This document shows positions 34,601-48,700 of a DNA stretch of 64,000 bases, one piece after another. Below the pieces are notes generated by a model. That model was not told the DNA's origin, did no database searches, and saw only the letters and a program-made list of their open reading frames with translations. Every line of letters begins with the position of its first letter. Position 1 is the first letter of the stretch. The translations under genes and the position numbers were made by a program. Source of the DNA: Zopfochytrium polystomum (taxonomy: Eukaryota > Chytridiomycota > Chytridiomycetes > Chytridiales > Chytridiaceae). Location: positions 620,001 to 684,000 of the forward strand of contig JAIVFJ010000005.1 of NCBI GenBank assembly GCA_025765615.1, given 5' to 3'.

Positions 34601-36121
34601 GCCAACATTTGACGTCACTAAACTTGGCCTCAGGCGACAACTTGCTTACTGCCGTCTCGGTCGCTCGAGAATGTGGGCTTGTTCAATCCGAAGGGCAAGT
34701 GTTCGTTCCACGTATTGATGAATCGGGCTCAGTTGTATGGGAGGATTTGGACGACGAAGAGAACGAAAACGGAACAAGAGGAGTTCTGGACCCTGTTGCG
34801 CTCACCGTAAGGTCAATCCTTAAGTTGTGCATTTTTTTTTGAGAAAACGTGAATGCTAGACTCTTCAAGAATCTTCTCCGGAATTCGATTTGGCTATAAC
34901 CGGTGACGTTTTTCAAACTATGCTCGAGTCAGCATCCGAGAACACTTTCCATCGGGTAGGGCCCAAATATTATTTGCTATGTAAGTGATAACTGTCGACT
35001 CCAGTTGCTGGTGAAGGCGCAAGTTTTTGCTCGAATGTCTCCTGAGCAGAAACACCTACTCGTCGAACGTCTTCAAGATATTGGCTATTGCGTCGGATTT
35101 TGCGGCGACGGAGCGAACGACTGCGGGGCATTGAAAGGCGCTGATGTTGGTGTCTCTCTTTCGGAGGCGGAAGCGTCTGTTGCTGCACCGTTTACTTCCC
35201 AAGCGACGAACGTTTCTTGCGTTTTGCAACTGATACGAGAGGGTCGGGCTGCTCTTGTCACCAGCTTCGGAGCTTTCAAATTCATGGCGGCCTACTCACT
35301 CATTCAATTCACCACTGTGTCTCTCATGTATTCCATGCGCTCAAATCTGGCGGACTTTCAGTTCCTATTTATCGATATGGCTGTTATTATCCCCGTGGCA
35401 ATCTTCATGTCAGAGTCTGGACCAAACAACGTCATCAACCCCAAGCGTCCTACTGCGTCTCTGGTATCGAAGAAGGTTTTGACGTCAATGCTTGGGCAAG
35501 TGCTCCTCCAAGTTTCTTTCCAGGCTGTCGTTTTCTTCTGGGTTCGGTCGATGGACTGGTACCTCAAGCCAGATAGGAGTAAGGGTCGGTTTCAATCATT
35601 CGAAAACACGTGCGTTTTTCTCCTCAGCTGCTTTCAGTACATTTTCGTGGCCGCCGTGTTCTGCGTGGGGCCGCCTCATCGCGAGAGCATTTGGAGAAAC
35701 TGTAAGGACCCTCAGTTCCTAGCTTATTGTCTTACGGCCTTTCCTACCAGACCGTTTTGTAGCTACAGCTGTACTCCTGACAGGAATCTTGGTATGGCTT
35801 ACTTTGAGCCCGAGTGCCCTTGTGGTGGGCATGTTCGACTTGCGACCACCACCCCTTCGGGGACGTCTTTGGCTCTTGAGCTTTATTGCTCTTGACGGTC
35901 TCCTGACGTTCGTATTTGAGCGATGGGTGGTTTCTATCCTTGCGAGCGCATACACTGCTGTTGGGATGGTGGTGCGGGAGCGTCTTACGCGGAGGTATCG
36001 ACGGAGACCAGCAGATGTGGAAGCAGTTGATGCACTTGATCGACGCCGTCAGCATCGTAGGGACAAATGGGAGAGGAAGGGCAAGCTGTACAAAGTCATT
36101 GAAGATGACATGAGGAGATAG
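31673..36121 (+). CDS. P5B-type ATPase (ATP13A2/Ypk9-like)
   Basis: Vacuolar/lysosomal P5B transport ATPase. Characterised members export polyamines from endolysosomes. Eight exons (31673-33109, 33152-33463, 33508-34291, 34339-34581, 34634-34806, 34860-34955, 35005-35701, 35751-36121) give 1370 aa. The N-terminus has the P5B membrane-inserted signature (TGYRVVPFYRLLFH, then RWFPRLRLRI). Catalytic motifs are LTGES (about 389-393), PPALP in helix M4 (545-549, diagnostic of P5B versus PPELP of P5A), DKTGTLT with phospho-acceptor Asp588, and GDGAND (1049-1054). The last intron (35702-35750) restores the final helices LLTGILVWLTL and LLSFIALDGLLTFVF, so an apparent frame change at 35750 is not a lesion. 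All active-site motifs are intact. Confidence 0.95.
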
Positions 36122-36587
36122 CGCCTATTCTAGCGGCCTTTATTTTTTTTTGGAAAATATAACAAGTTGCCTTGGGTTGCAGAACTGTGCTGCACAACCG
36201 CCGAACGCTGCTTTCCTTAATGAAGGGCCGAGCCTAACTATCGTAAACTTGCATTCCAGTTTTTTGACATCCTTTACCCTGTCCCAGCTGAAAAACACTT
36301 CACCAATCTCTCATTCCCTCCTTTTAACCAACAAGCAATACTCTGACCCACCATTATTTTCTGTTCACACTCCTCCATCAACTCGTTAGTCCCTTGCCAC
36401 ACTTTCCTCAAAGAGCTTCCCACTCTCCATTCACACTCTTTCTTTTTTAAACAACTTTTTGACCTCTGCCTCACCAGTCCCTCCTACAAAGATGGCCCTC
36501 TTCCTGTCAAACTCTGTGAAGTGTACCACATCATCAAGACCTTTATTCTCACTCTTCCCACTTTGGCTCTCCAGACTTTTACCACAG
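36122..36587. other. pyrimidine-rich degenerate sequence
   Basis: Downstream of the ATPase. CT-rich with no stop-free frame of note. It is interrupted at 36584-36587 by insertion of the LTR-like repeat and appears to resume at 37940 with similar base composition, so it may be one older degenerate element. Confidence 0.4.
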
Positions 36588-37935
36588 TGTGAGACTATAC
36601 TCTGACTCCAGGATCTTGGCCCCAGAGTAAAGGAAAGCAGGCTGTTGTCTAGGGGGTGTTTCAACCCTAATACTTGCCTAGTCCAAAGTATCCCTACTGA
36701 TCTGTCTAACAGGAGTCTCAAACACAAAGAATGAACATTCAGAGGGACAATCCTCTGAAGGATTGGTGTGGGAGCACCAATTACTTGCATGGGTGCGGGC
36801 CGGTGCAAGGGGAAACAGAAGGGCACTCCTGAGGGTGCAACACAACTGCAGAATAAGGAGAGAGAAGAGGGAAACGGGGGGTTTTATCGCAGGAACCTAA
36901 TCTAAAATGCAACAGGAGTGGGTTTATAGCAATGGGACAGAAAGGGTGCAATCTAGTACCCCTTGTTGTGGATGGTGCTGCAGGAGCCCTTGTCGTTGCC
37001 AGTGACAAGGGAGGGAGAGAAGGGAGTCAACCGTGTAGGGGTTGGAAGGTTGCCAGCAGGGAACTCACACACAGAAACACCTGCGATTGTACATGCACCC
37101 TGCCAGGCTGCGTCGGCACGATCACTCGACCAACGGGCTTTATTGCATCGCACTCATACTCACACATCTCACTCTCACAGCAATAGGACCGAGGCAGGCA
37201 CTTGTAGATCGAACTCTCTGGTGTCGATGGCGGCGCTCTGTACTGCCCCCAACACCCTCGCAGGGACAGGAAGGTTGGCGATGACAATGCTGTTGTTGTT
37301 GCAGCAGGCGAGCACTGGGGATCCTCACTCCAACACAGAGCCGGTAATGTCACACAGTCACTGGCGGGGCCAGCTGTGTTCCCCACCCACGGCCCATGTA
37401 CACTCCTGTGTGTACCATCTCTCACTACCCTCACCTTGTGAGCCAGATGGATTTGAAGGAACTCTGTATTGGTGACAAAGGACAGAAATCAGATTGAAGA
37501 AAAAAGGAAAAAAAGAAATGGCCCTAAAACAGAGAGGGAGAAATTGACAAGTCAACCACCCCCCGACATGGATTATCCACCGCAAAGCTCTTAGTTTCCC
37601 AACCCTATGTGCGTATGTACAAGTTCCGAAAATAAATAATAAAATTAGGAAGGCGTGGGGTACAGCCCGTCTGCCACCGCAAGGCAATCAGGCAGTCTCT
37701 GTGAAAATATGTTGAGAAAGCCCTGGTGCAACAGAAACTGTTAAGACAAAAGTAGTAAAAGCAGGCCCAACAATAAAGACAGGTTAGCTGCAAATACACT
37801 TTGATAACGCCTTGGAAACTAAAGAACCAGGAATAATAGTCGGAGTCCCAATCCTTGCAGTTTTACGACAGGTATGCTTGTTTTTGCAAATAAAATCCCT
37901 AGACTTTATCACTGAGACCTCAGTGTATTCTCACA
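36588..37935 (-). mobile_element. 1.35-kb LTR-like repeat, copy 1 (inverted)
   Basis: Ends are TGTGAGACTA at 36588 and its near-inverse TATTCTCACA at 37935, flanked by a perfect 4-bp target duplication ACAG (36584-36587 and 37936-37939). The whole unit is the reverse complement of 59831-61282 with indels and scattered substitutions. TG...CA ends, a 4-bp duplication, no coding capacity and an AATAAAG signal in the other copy suit a solo LTR. A non-autonomous TIR element with 4-bp duplications is the alternative. Confidence 0.8.
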
Positions 37936-37939
37936 ACAG

Positions 37940-39579
37940 CCCTCCTGACAGTCCTCTTTACAATCCCTTTTACCCATCTTCTTTCAATCCCTTTCACCAT
38001 CCTCCCCTTGCCTGTGACAGTTTTTTCCATCTGATGACCCCCCACAAGTGGAATATTTCTGCATTGTTGACTGGACTCACATGCTCCCAAACCCCCAACT
38101 CCTTTCTCATCACTTATCCAGACTCCCTGACTGAATTCACCCTTCCTCCCAAAATTTCCACTTGATCCAATGCTTGGCTGTCCCATTGGCTCACCCCCAT
38201 TCTCTTACCCTGCAGCAAGCATATCTCTCCCCCTTACACACTCCACCTACACAGTCCCCATCAGCAGCCACACAAGTGCTACTGCAACTGGACCCTCCCA
38301 GTCCATCTTCTTTGTTAATTGGCCTTCCCAAATGCCGTTTTCACATCCACACCTTTCCCACTCCTCACCTCCTCCTACTCCACTTTCAATCCAGCTCCCT
38401 TCTCGCATCCCTGCTTTCAACCTCTGGATGTGCCCCTCCTCCCTGCTGCCCTTGCTCATACCCACCCATCCTTGACTTTTGACACTGATCGCTCCCATCA
38501 CAATGAAGGCTTCATGGCTGGATATGGTGTTTGCCTTGAGCTTAACTTTGAATTTTCTTTCGCCCTCCCACCACTCTCCGCCTCTTCCACTACTGCTGGA
38601 ATTGCTGCTCTCCTTGCTGCCTCACCATCTCTGCAAAGCTTTCCCTGCCCCTTACTTTTCAACTTGACAATCTTGGAGTGGTTCACGCCTTTGAGAAACT
38701 CTTCCCATCAAACTCCTTTAGTCCCCAACTGCACAGCAAGTTCAACACACCTCCTCTCTCAAATTCCCTCCATTGGAAGAGTGGGCAGAGATGGCAGAGG
38801 CGAATCTGTCGCCGCCTGCGCGGCGACGCGGCGTTCTGGCATTCACAGCCTGCTCTGGCCGCAGACCTGATTCACCGGAGCAAGCAAACGCGATCGACCA
38901 AATGGGAATTGGAAGAAGAGGACCCAGCAAACCATTACTGGTGAGCCTCTTTTCCGGCTTCAACGACTGCTAAAATTCTGTCTAAGTGCCCTTACAAGGC
39001 GATGCAAACTGTAAAGTTCTTCTCTATTCCAGATGTGCGCGATAAGTCAGATTCCATCTTTGATAACCGTCTATACTTCATTCTTTATCTGGGAAGCGTT
39101 TTCTTTCTAAGCTTGGCGTCTTCAAACTTTCCAATCAACTAATCACAATCCTATTCTTTTAATGTCTCTTCATGTGCCCACGCTAAAGCCCCCAACCATC
39201 AGTTTACATCATCTCTTATCCCACCCTTCTTTGTCGAGCCCTTCTTTCAATCAGTGCCCTTCATTGATTCCTGTGCAATCAATTACCTCCAACTTCAATC
39301 ATGTTCTGGACAGGGCAATATGAAATAGGGTACAAGTAAATTTCTGATCGTTCCCAGGCGAATTTCTGAAGCAATCTACTTTCTTTGCAGATCCATCAGT
39401 GCACATCGCCAACAATAAAGATGGAGTCGGCATTGTGGAGGTCTATCAGCCATTGTTGGAGGGCTCACGCCATCAGCTTCATTGACGCATATCTGATGGC
39501 TTAAGGTGTGCGCCAATGGCACCTTCTTTTGTTGACGTTCCCAGCAGCTGTCAATCTCAGTGGGATGGCCTTGGTCCCA
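37940..39579. other. gene-poor block with a weak RNase H-like remnant
   Basis: CT-rich sequence without an intact gene. An open frame at 38319-38870 (+) includes FDTDRSHHNEGFMAGYGV followed by LPPLSASSTTAGIAALLAA, which has the spacing of the retroelement RNase H core (TDxS...AGYGV...AE.AAL). The rest of the frame is not recognisable. A short GC-richer patch lies at 38775-38935. No other feature is supported between 38970 and 39579. Confidence 0.35.
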
Positions 39580-39905
39580 TGTGAGACAACACTGAGGTAT
39601 CAGTGATAAAGTCTAGTGATTTTATTTGCAAAAACATGCGTGCCTGTTATTAAACCACAAGGATTGGGACTCCGATTATTATTCCTGGTTCTTTAGTTTC
39701 CAAGGTGTTATCAAACTGTATTTGCAGCTAACCTGTCTTTATTATTGGGGCTGCTTTTACTTCTTTTGTCTTTACAGTTTCCATTGCACCAGGGCTTTCC
39801 CAACAAATTTTTTGTTTCAGTGACTAACAGAGACTGACCAAATGCATAGGAATGGTGCCTGGCAGACTGTACCCACACCTGCCTAATTTATTATTTATTT
39901 TCGGT
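39580..39905 (+). mobile_element. truncated fragment of the LTR-like repeat, copy 3
   Basis: Begins TGTGAGACAACACTGAGG and follows the first about 325 bp of the repeat at 59831 with many substitutions. Similarity stops near 39905, at the point where copy 2 continues with the CACTTGTAC sequence. No right end and no target duplication, so it is an old 3'-deleted copy. Confidence 0.75.
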
Positions 39906-40257
39906 TCCAAACTTTGTATGGTGTTCAAACCTTACTTCCTTATTGCAATGCCGCCCTCACTCATATTTTACCATTCCGCACTGAGATTCAAGAAGAATCA
40001 CTCGTTACACAAATCCAAACGTTTCTGTGAAAATTATGCTAAAATTGGGTTTGAAGTCAAACCACACTGCATTGGGACGAGCTAGTCTCGACAATGGTCT
40101 CCCCATTCTATACAACGTTTCTTGGGCATTGGCTCAAAATTCTCGTCTTGTCCATTGTATTCATGAACTTTCCACATGCTTCATTGACATGCTTTACTCA
40201 TCGGCCACAATGGGTCCAACGGAATATCGTTCACAACACCACACGCTCCGGTTCGAA
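39906..40257. other. intergenic, degenerate
   Basis: A plus-strand frame (40027-40470) is open here but overlaps antisense the last exon of the carnitine acetyltransferase gene and shows no domain. The segment probably contains the 3' end of that gene plus decayed repeat sequence. Confidence 0.35.
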
Positions 40258-43200
40258 CTAAGATTTGTCGCTTCCTTTCGCAATTCTGTTCCCCTTGACC
40301 TCCTTCTCGGCAACGTACTGATCGCTAAGCTTCTTCATTGTCTTGAGGAAGTGTACCTCCTTCTTCTCGCGTTCCAGCTTGGCTCGCCAGTTGTGGCCCC
40401 ACACTTCAGATCTGTGATTGGGAGTAAAAAAAGTATTCAACAAAAGACTTCAACTCCATACGTTTCATGAAGGATATTTTACCTTTTGGGGAACATAATC
40501 ATAAGGTCCTTCAACGATCGCTCCAGCGTTTCGCGAAACTTCTTCGCGTCTACCTTGCGCGCGGACTTCTTTGCCGAAATAGCAAATTTGATGGAGTCCT
40601 CGTCTATCGCGTAGGCCACACCGTATCCGTCTGGAACAACTGGGCCGAACCCAGCAAACCAATTGCGGCCTACAAGTTAGGAGGATTATAAGCACGTGAG
40701 GTTTGAGAACTCCCAATTAGACATGGCACTGAAGAGCAAAATGACCAACACGTAGTGGCTGACCTGGGCTAACATTGCTAGTGGACAGCCTAAAGTAAGA
40801 CGATTTCTTAAACGCTGGATCTGCAAATACATTAGCTGCTTCGTTCGAGGCCAATTCTTCGGGAGTCAGCATGACTTTCAGGCCAAGAAGGTGTCGATCG
40901 ACGCCCTGTCCAGCTGTTGCTTCGCGAATGTAGGTGGAGTGGCTACTGACTGCCTTATTAAAGAGGTCGCGCTTTTCGTCGTACTAGGTTTTTGAGAGGA
41001 AATTGTCAGCGCCTGAAACTGCAGCCTGTTCACCATTCCCACCAAAACATTGTCATCGTCGAACACATCCACAAAAGATCTTGTCTCTGACGTCAAGCTG
41101 CGGCCGGTTTCTGTTCTTCCGTAGTGGAATTGCCGTGTGGAGCAGGACTCATAGATGGCCGTTGGGGAGCCGTGCATTCGCCTCCAGGTAAGTTGGATTG
41201 CCAGTTGCACATACGAGTCTGGGCTGGTTTTGGCTAACGCAGAGTATGGAAGAAGAAATAAGATAAGCATGTCCGCTTGCGCAAGGCCGCAAACGACAGG
41301 ATTTCCACCCACCGACTTCTTTGATGTAACGGCTTCCAAAATTTTTATGGATCAAGACAGCACTGTATGTATCGTCGATCAAGGGTTGAAAAACTGATTT
41401 GGATCTGGCGATGGCGTCCGTCACCTTTTCGTTAACCGTCCATTTGAGCTTAGTCGGAGCAGGCAAGGGGTCGCTTTTGGAAAAGTCTTGGCCATCTATC
41501 GCAGGCTCACTGGATCTAGTCAGTGGCAAAATGGAGGCTGCCCTTCACACACACCTCTCGACCAAAAAGTCCATAAGTCGGCCAGGTACAATGGCATCCA
41601 GTGGCGAGTGCTAGGTGCCCATAGCAGGAATTGAAAAGGAGTTGAAAAGGTGTTAAACAGGCAGTTTAAAAGGTTCAGTATTTACTTCGCCATTGAGGCC
41701 AGCACGACCGTTTGAGGCTACAATCAGATGTAGAGTCTTGTCAAACCAGCGGTTGCGAGCATCGAAATTGTGGAATATTTGTTGGTGCGCAGTATCGATT
41801 GGCTGCCGGGCGGAAAAGTCGTCCAGTGCAAGTGCAAATAACGAAGAGTGGATAATTTCCATGTTTTCGGCATTCTGAGGACTAAGTTTGACAATCGCCT
41901 CGTACGCCTGATGGACGTTGAAAGTTTTAAGTTACGGAAATTCCAGTTATAACCATCCTTCCTTACTTCGAACCAGTTATCGCGGTCTCCAGCTGTCAAA
42001 AGGCCGATAGGAGCCTCCGAACTTGATTGAAGACTGTCGCGTGTCACAGCAAAAAGGACTCTACACTCCGAAGAAGCATTTGGTCAACCGCAGACCAAAT
42101 AGTTTCAAAGAAGAACGCCGTACCTCTCAAGCTCCGCCAAGCTGACTCTGCTGCCATCAGCATGCAGAACAGGAACCCGGTAGATTTGATCCCTTGCCAG
42201 GACGATGATATGGTTGGCGGTAGCAGGGTACGTAAAGCGGATGGTGTCTTCTGACTGTCCTGGGACGCGAGCGATTCCAAACATGTTCTTGTACTGGTGC
42301 ATACAAAGAGGCATCCTACGGATATAATCCGGCGGAAGTTGCTCGCTGTAGGAGTAACTTAGTTTGCACAAGCCTCACCCACAAAAAGGTCTCCACCTAT
42401 CCAAGAGCTGCTTGAAATTCAGCATGGAGTTGACTAAACCTGCTGCACGCTTGATTTGGAAAGAGGAGAAAACACCTGGGGGAGGTGGTTTCCGAAGAAG
42501 CTCCTCTGGTTGTTCAGGATGATCGCTGCACCGCAAAAGATTTAATTTTCCGAACATAAATGAAAAGCTGGCTTACTTGAACAGGCTCCACCAGTTGACG
42601 TTTATGAGGGACGGTTCTCGGTACATGAGGTACGCGTATCGGAGCCAAATGTCGTAGAGCCAAGAACCCTGAATTTGTCGACGGTGACAAAAGGGAGGGT
42701 TCAGGTTTTCGCCGAAACAGCAAGAACCGCCCTCACCTTTTCCTGTGCGTCCAGCTTAACGAGGCGGGCCTGCGCCGTCTCTCCCAAACCGCCTTCTTTT
42801 ATGAACTCCTCAAAGCGTTCTTGAGACTGCTGCAGCTGCTCGGGAGTCAACAACGGCTCGAGGGTCTTCAAGTATTTTGCTGCTGTGGACTGGAGGGTCG
42901 GGACTGGGAGGCGAGGAAGGAGGGACTGGTTGTCAAAGGTCTTCAGAAGAGCATCGCCTGCCGAAGGCGATGATGAAAAGCGAGCGACCGGAGTGCGCTG
43001 TGCGGCGAATGATCGGCCAGCAGGAGAAGACGGTACGATCAACGCCGATGACGTCTCTCGCGCAGCACGGGCTACAATGCCACTGGGCGATTAGCGGCGA
43101 AATCGATCAGCTGGGGCTTGAAAGCAGAGAGCGCATGCTGAGACTGAATGTTGGGGAGGCCTGCCGCCCCGCAATAGCGGGGAGGGCTTCTGGATGCATT

Positions 43201-43283
43201 CACCCCAGGAAGAAAACGTACCTGGGCAATCCTTTGAACGCGGCGGTTGCCGCGGCGGCCGTTCGCAGAAGGGACAACACCAT
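40258..43283 (-). CDS. CAT2: carnitine O-acetyltransferase
   Basis: Transfers acetyl groups between CoA and carnitine for shuttling between peroxisomes, mitochondria and cytosol. Exons identified include 43283-43222, 43082-42737, 42668-42577, about 42528-42403 and a series down to about 40430-40258; middle boundaries are approximate. The family N-terminal motif LPRLPVPTL is followed by LYDIWLRYAYLMYREP, NVNWW, QYKNMFGIARVPG, then IIVLARDQIYRVPV. The catalytic histidine lies in EHSPLDA, assembled across an intron near 41612. Substrate-binding blocks YESCSTRQFHYGRTET-RS (about 41070-41150) and FGPVVPDGYGVAY (about 40630) follow. The N-terminus is rich in Ala, Arg and Ser and resembles a mitochondrial presequence. 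The C-terminus does not end in a PTS1 tripeptide. It starts 74 bp after the PRMT3 stop on the same strand. Confidence 0.9.
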
Positions 43284-43357
43284 GTCACACTTTTTCTCTC
43301 CCGTCCGAAAATGCAATGATCGCGTCAATGTATTTATTATCTTCCTTCGCTTGAGCT

Positions 43358-45381
<2,024 letters not shown>

Positions 45382-45792
45382 GCTTGAGTGATCGTGAAGG
45401 ATTGAAACCAGAAAGAATGGGAAAGAGAAAGAAAGAAAGAAAGGGCGGGACATGTCGCGTGGCACAAAACACCACGACGATTTCACCACACTGAGACGAA
45501 GTGGGAGTGGCTGCGGCGTGTGACCACAACCTCGATGTCCCACGCCTTCACCTGGTGTATATATTCGGAGGACTTGCCCCGACCCTGCCGAAGTTAGATC
45601 CAATGTCGGTCTTCGGTTCCAGGATCGCAGTAGGAGAGGGGCAGCAGACCTCACCGCATTATGTCGATCAAGCGTTGGAGTACGCGATCGGCCGTTGGAC
45701 ACTTCATGACAAATGCACCACACCTGCCGCAGAAACCTGGTACCCCAAATACCCCTCTTTAATTATATACGAAGTTTCCCCATCTCCACCTC
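45382..45792. other. intergenic region
   Basis: 410 bp between the PRMT3 start (-) and the stop of the glycosyltransferase gene (-). A plus-strand frame (45501-45818) and a minus-strand frame are open but without recognisable features. A GAAAGAAAGAAAG purine repeat lies at about 45420-45445, within the presumed PRMT3 promoter. Confidence 0.45.
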
Positions 45793-48700
45793 CTAGTACG
45801 CCTTGTTCTTCTCTCTGAACTCTCTTAGACTTGGCCACACGCCTTTGTAGAGTGTCCGCGTGTACCTGAGGGGCATTTTGCCCCCAAATACATGTTCGAC
45901 GAAGTACGACATGCAGGCGCTTCGTTTGTCAAAATGGCTCGGGTTTTTCCACAGTCCGCCCATCTGCAGTCCCTTTGCGAAAAGTCCAACCACGACGGGA
46001 CCCGATTGGGTCGCGTTCGCAATCATCATATTGAATAGAATATCCTCACAGTTCATCAACTCGTCTACTTTCTCCCGCGCATGAGCTGGAATGTGATTTG
46101 TGTACATGTCGAGATACTTTCGGTGGAATACGGCTCCTGAAGGAAGAACGATGCTAACTTGCTTGCTGTTTTCTGTTGAATATTTCCACGCTTTCGTTTC
46201 GTCTCCGCCCGTTTCTCCCGGCAAATGAACTCGTCCTTGGTGCTGAAAGCCAATCAAATGGTTGAAGAAATCGCCCTGAAAGAGCTGTATTGCGTAAGCC
46301 AAATGATCGTGCGGCATGTCCCAGTCGTCATCCATGGAGATTATGCAATCCGTTTTGATTTCAGGAAATGGAATGTAACGGTTGTTTATAGAGTTCTTTT
46401 TTTGGCGGAGAAAGTGAATGGGAATGTAGAACTGGTTCTTGGATGGTTCTCTCTTGCTTCCACTCTTTTTCGACCACGGTGCAGTAGATATGACGGGAGG
46501 TGTTGCGTTCAAGTTATTCCACACAACCACAATCGAGTCCAATAGATGGAAAGTGTGGTAGAATTTCAGTCGCTCCAGAATCGTTTTTGTTCGGTCATAC
46601 ACTTGAATCATAAGTGTGCATTTGTCAAAGGCTCCTGATTTCTCCCCCCACAGAAGCTCCTTCGTTTCGCTCACTGTGGAGAACTTATAGTTTACCTTCT
46701 TCAGCTTCCAGGCAGGCGGAAGGAATAATGACTTTGGATGCAACGCATCAGATCCTAATGCTTTGATTGTTTCATCTTGATACTCGAACGAGCTCAATCG
46801 GTCCATATAGGCTTCGTACGAGGGTTGCACGCTGGAGTTTTCGCGGTCGACATCAAAGAAATCAGTGTCGGGAATCAGGTTTAGTTTCACTCTCGTCCCT
46901 TCGAAGACTGAAATCTGCTTGTAAAATGATTGGCCAACATGATTCGCACCATGCGTGGCTATGGACTTCAAGTCTAATAATGGGACCTTAAATCTCTGCC
47001 TCATTTCCTCCAAAGCTTTTCCCTTTAAGCGGTCATTTGTTCCCGGCTCAAGGTTGTTGGTGCTAAGCGAGAGGCCACCAGGCAAGTTGGGATAAATCAA
47101 GTACTTTCCTTTCATCAGCATGTATCTGATTAGGAATTTCTTCCAGCTTTTTTCGGCTGGCCATCGGTTCGTCATCGAGTTCGGCACCAGAGGGTTAAAG
47201 TCGGTTGGCAGTGTTGTGTACCACTTAAGGAAATCGCTCCAGCCATCTGCGGAATACACTGCTCCCCAACTTTGAGGCATTTGAAGAATGTACGGCTCGT
47301 TGTTTTCGCTCACCGGTGGCTCCCACTCCCGGTCATTGACCTCGTCGTATCGCTGATTGTAAAGAGAGACGCCGATGCAGGAGCTTGATACTGCTCCACC
47401 CCTCCGAGGACTGAGATAAACTTGAATCATCTGCTCAGCATACTCTAAAAAGTGTGGTGACACCGAAACATCGTCTTCAAGGAAAATTGCGTACTCGTTG
47501 TTGTCGATGGGAGACCACGCATCGAGTATATTGTTTCGAAGACCTTTGCGACGTAGATTAACTTGAAGAGACACAGGTCCATGCTTTGAACTCAGTGATC
47601 GCAAATGCTTCAAGTACTTGATATGCTGCTCACGCTCCGACGAATTATCGAAATCCAAATGTATTAGAATCGAAATAGCCCGATTGATTTGATTCGCTTT
47701 GTTGATTGATAGCCAAAGTCGATTGAGAGAATATAAACGGTTCATCGTAAAAACATGTATGATAATACGGAAGTCACCTCCCAAGAGTCTCCTATTATTC
47801 ATGTACGTTGACAGTTCGACCTCGGAGAATTTGGATTTCAACCATACATTCTTGGAGAGGACGGGATGAGTCAAGTCATATATTTCTGCAAGTCGGTCCA
47901 AAACCATCCACCGATTGAATGTTCTATGGTTTGCAGGGCGAATCTCGGGAATCTCTGTCTCTTCGCTGTCTGTCACTGGCTCGATCGACCAGGTAACATC
48001 GTAGGTTGTCATTTCTCGGCCCCATCGCTGGTATTTATTCCGAAGCCCGTTCGACAAAAATTGACGGAAAGCATTGTTGAAGCGGTATTCGTAAGGGTGC
48101 CTTGACTCTGCATGTATGGCCAAACCAGATTCGTCGATTTTAACTTTCTTGCGCTCTTTCCGTGGGACATTGTCAATGTTGATCAAATTCTTATATACGA
48201 TCGAGTTTATGCGAATTGCGTGCTCCCTGAAAGTAAGAGGGGCGAAGAGGTTGATAAAATGGGCGCAAAGGGACCAATTGCCGTGGAATCCACCCTCTCC
48301 GCGGGGCGAATAAGGCACAAAGAAATCAACAATCGACTTGTGATACAAAATCATGCCCGAATCGAATCCAGTCAAAGGTGCGACGCGTTCTCCATTGTAT
48401 TGGTTGGCCAGTTCCGTCATGGCCGGAATTGTTGCATCGCCGACTGACCACGGAAATGCTGCAACTGCAGGCTGATAGAGAAGTAAGAGGCTTGAGAGTG
48501 ACACGGAAAGGCTCTGTGTGTCGTCGTTATTTTTATTCTTGAATTCAAGGTCGTCGTCATGAGTGAAAATATATTCGCAGTCGAAATTCCTTCTTGCCAA
48601 GTTTGAAAGGTATGCGAGACCCTGTGCCCACGACTTCTTATCTGGAGTTCGTATAACGAAGATGTTTGCCGGCAGGTCGCCACTCTTTGCGATGTCCGTA

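Noticed and set aside
35701..35895. Apparent frameshift near the end of the P5B ATPase
   Set aside because: An intron at 35702-35750 restores the reading frame and the last membrane helices; no lesion is needed.
45501..45818. 105-aa plus-strand ORF between PRMT3 and the glycosyltransferase gene
   Set aside because: No conserved feature and it overlaps the end of the glycosyltransferase gene antisense.
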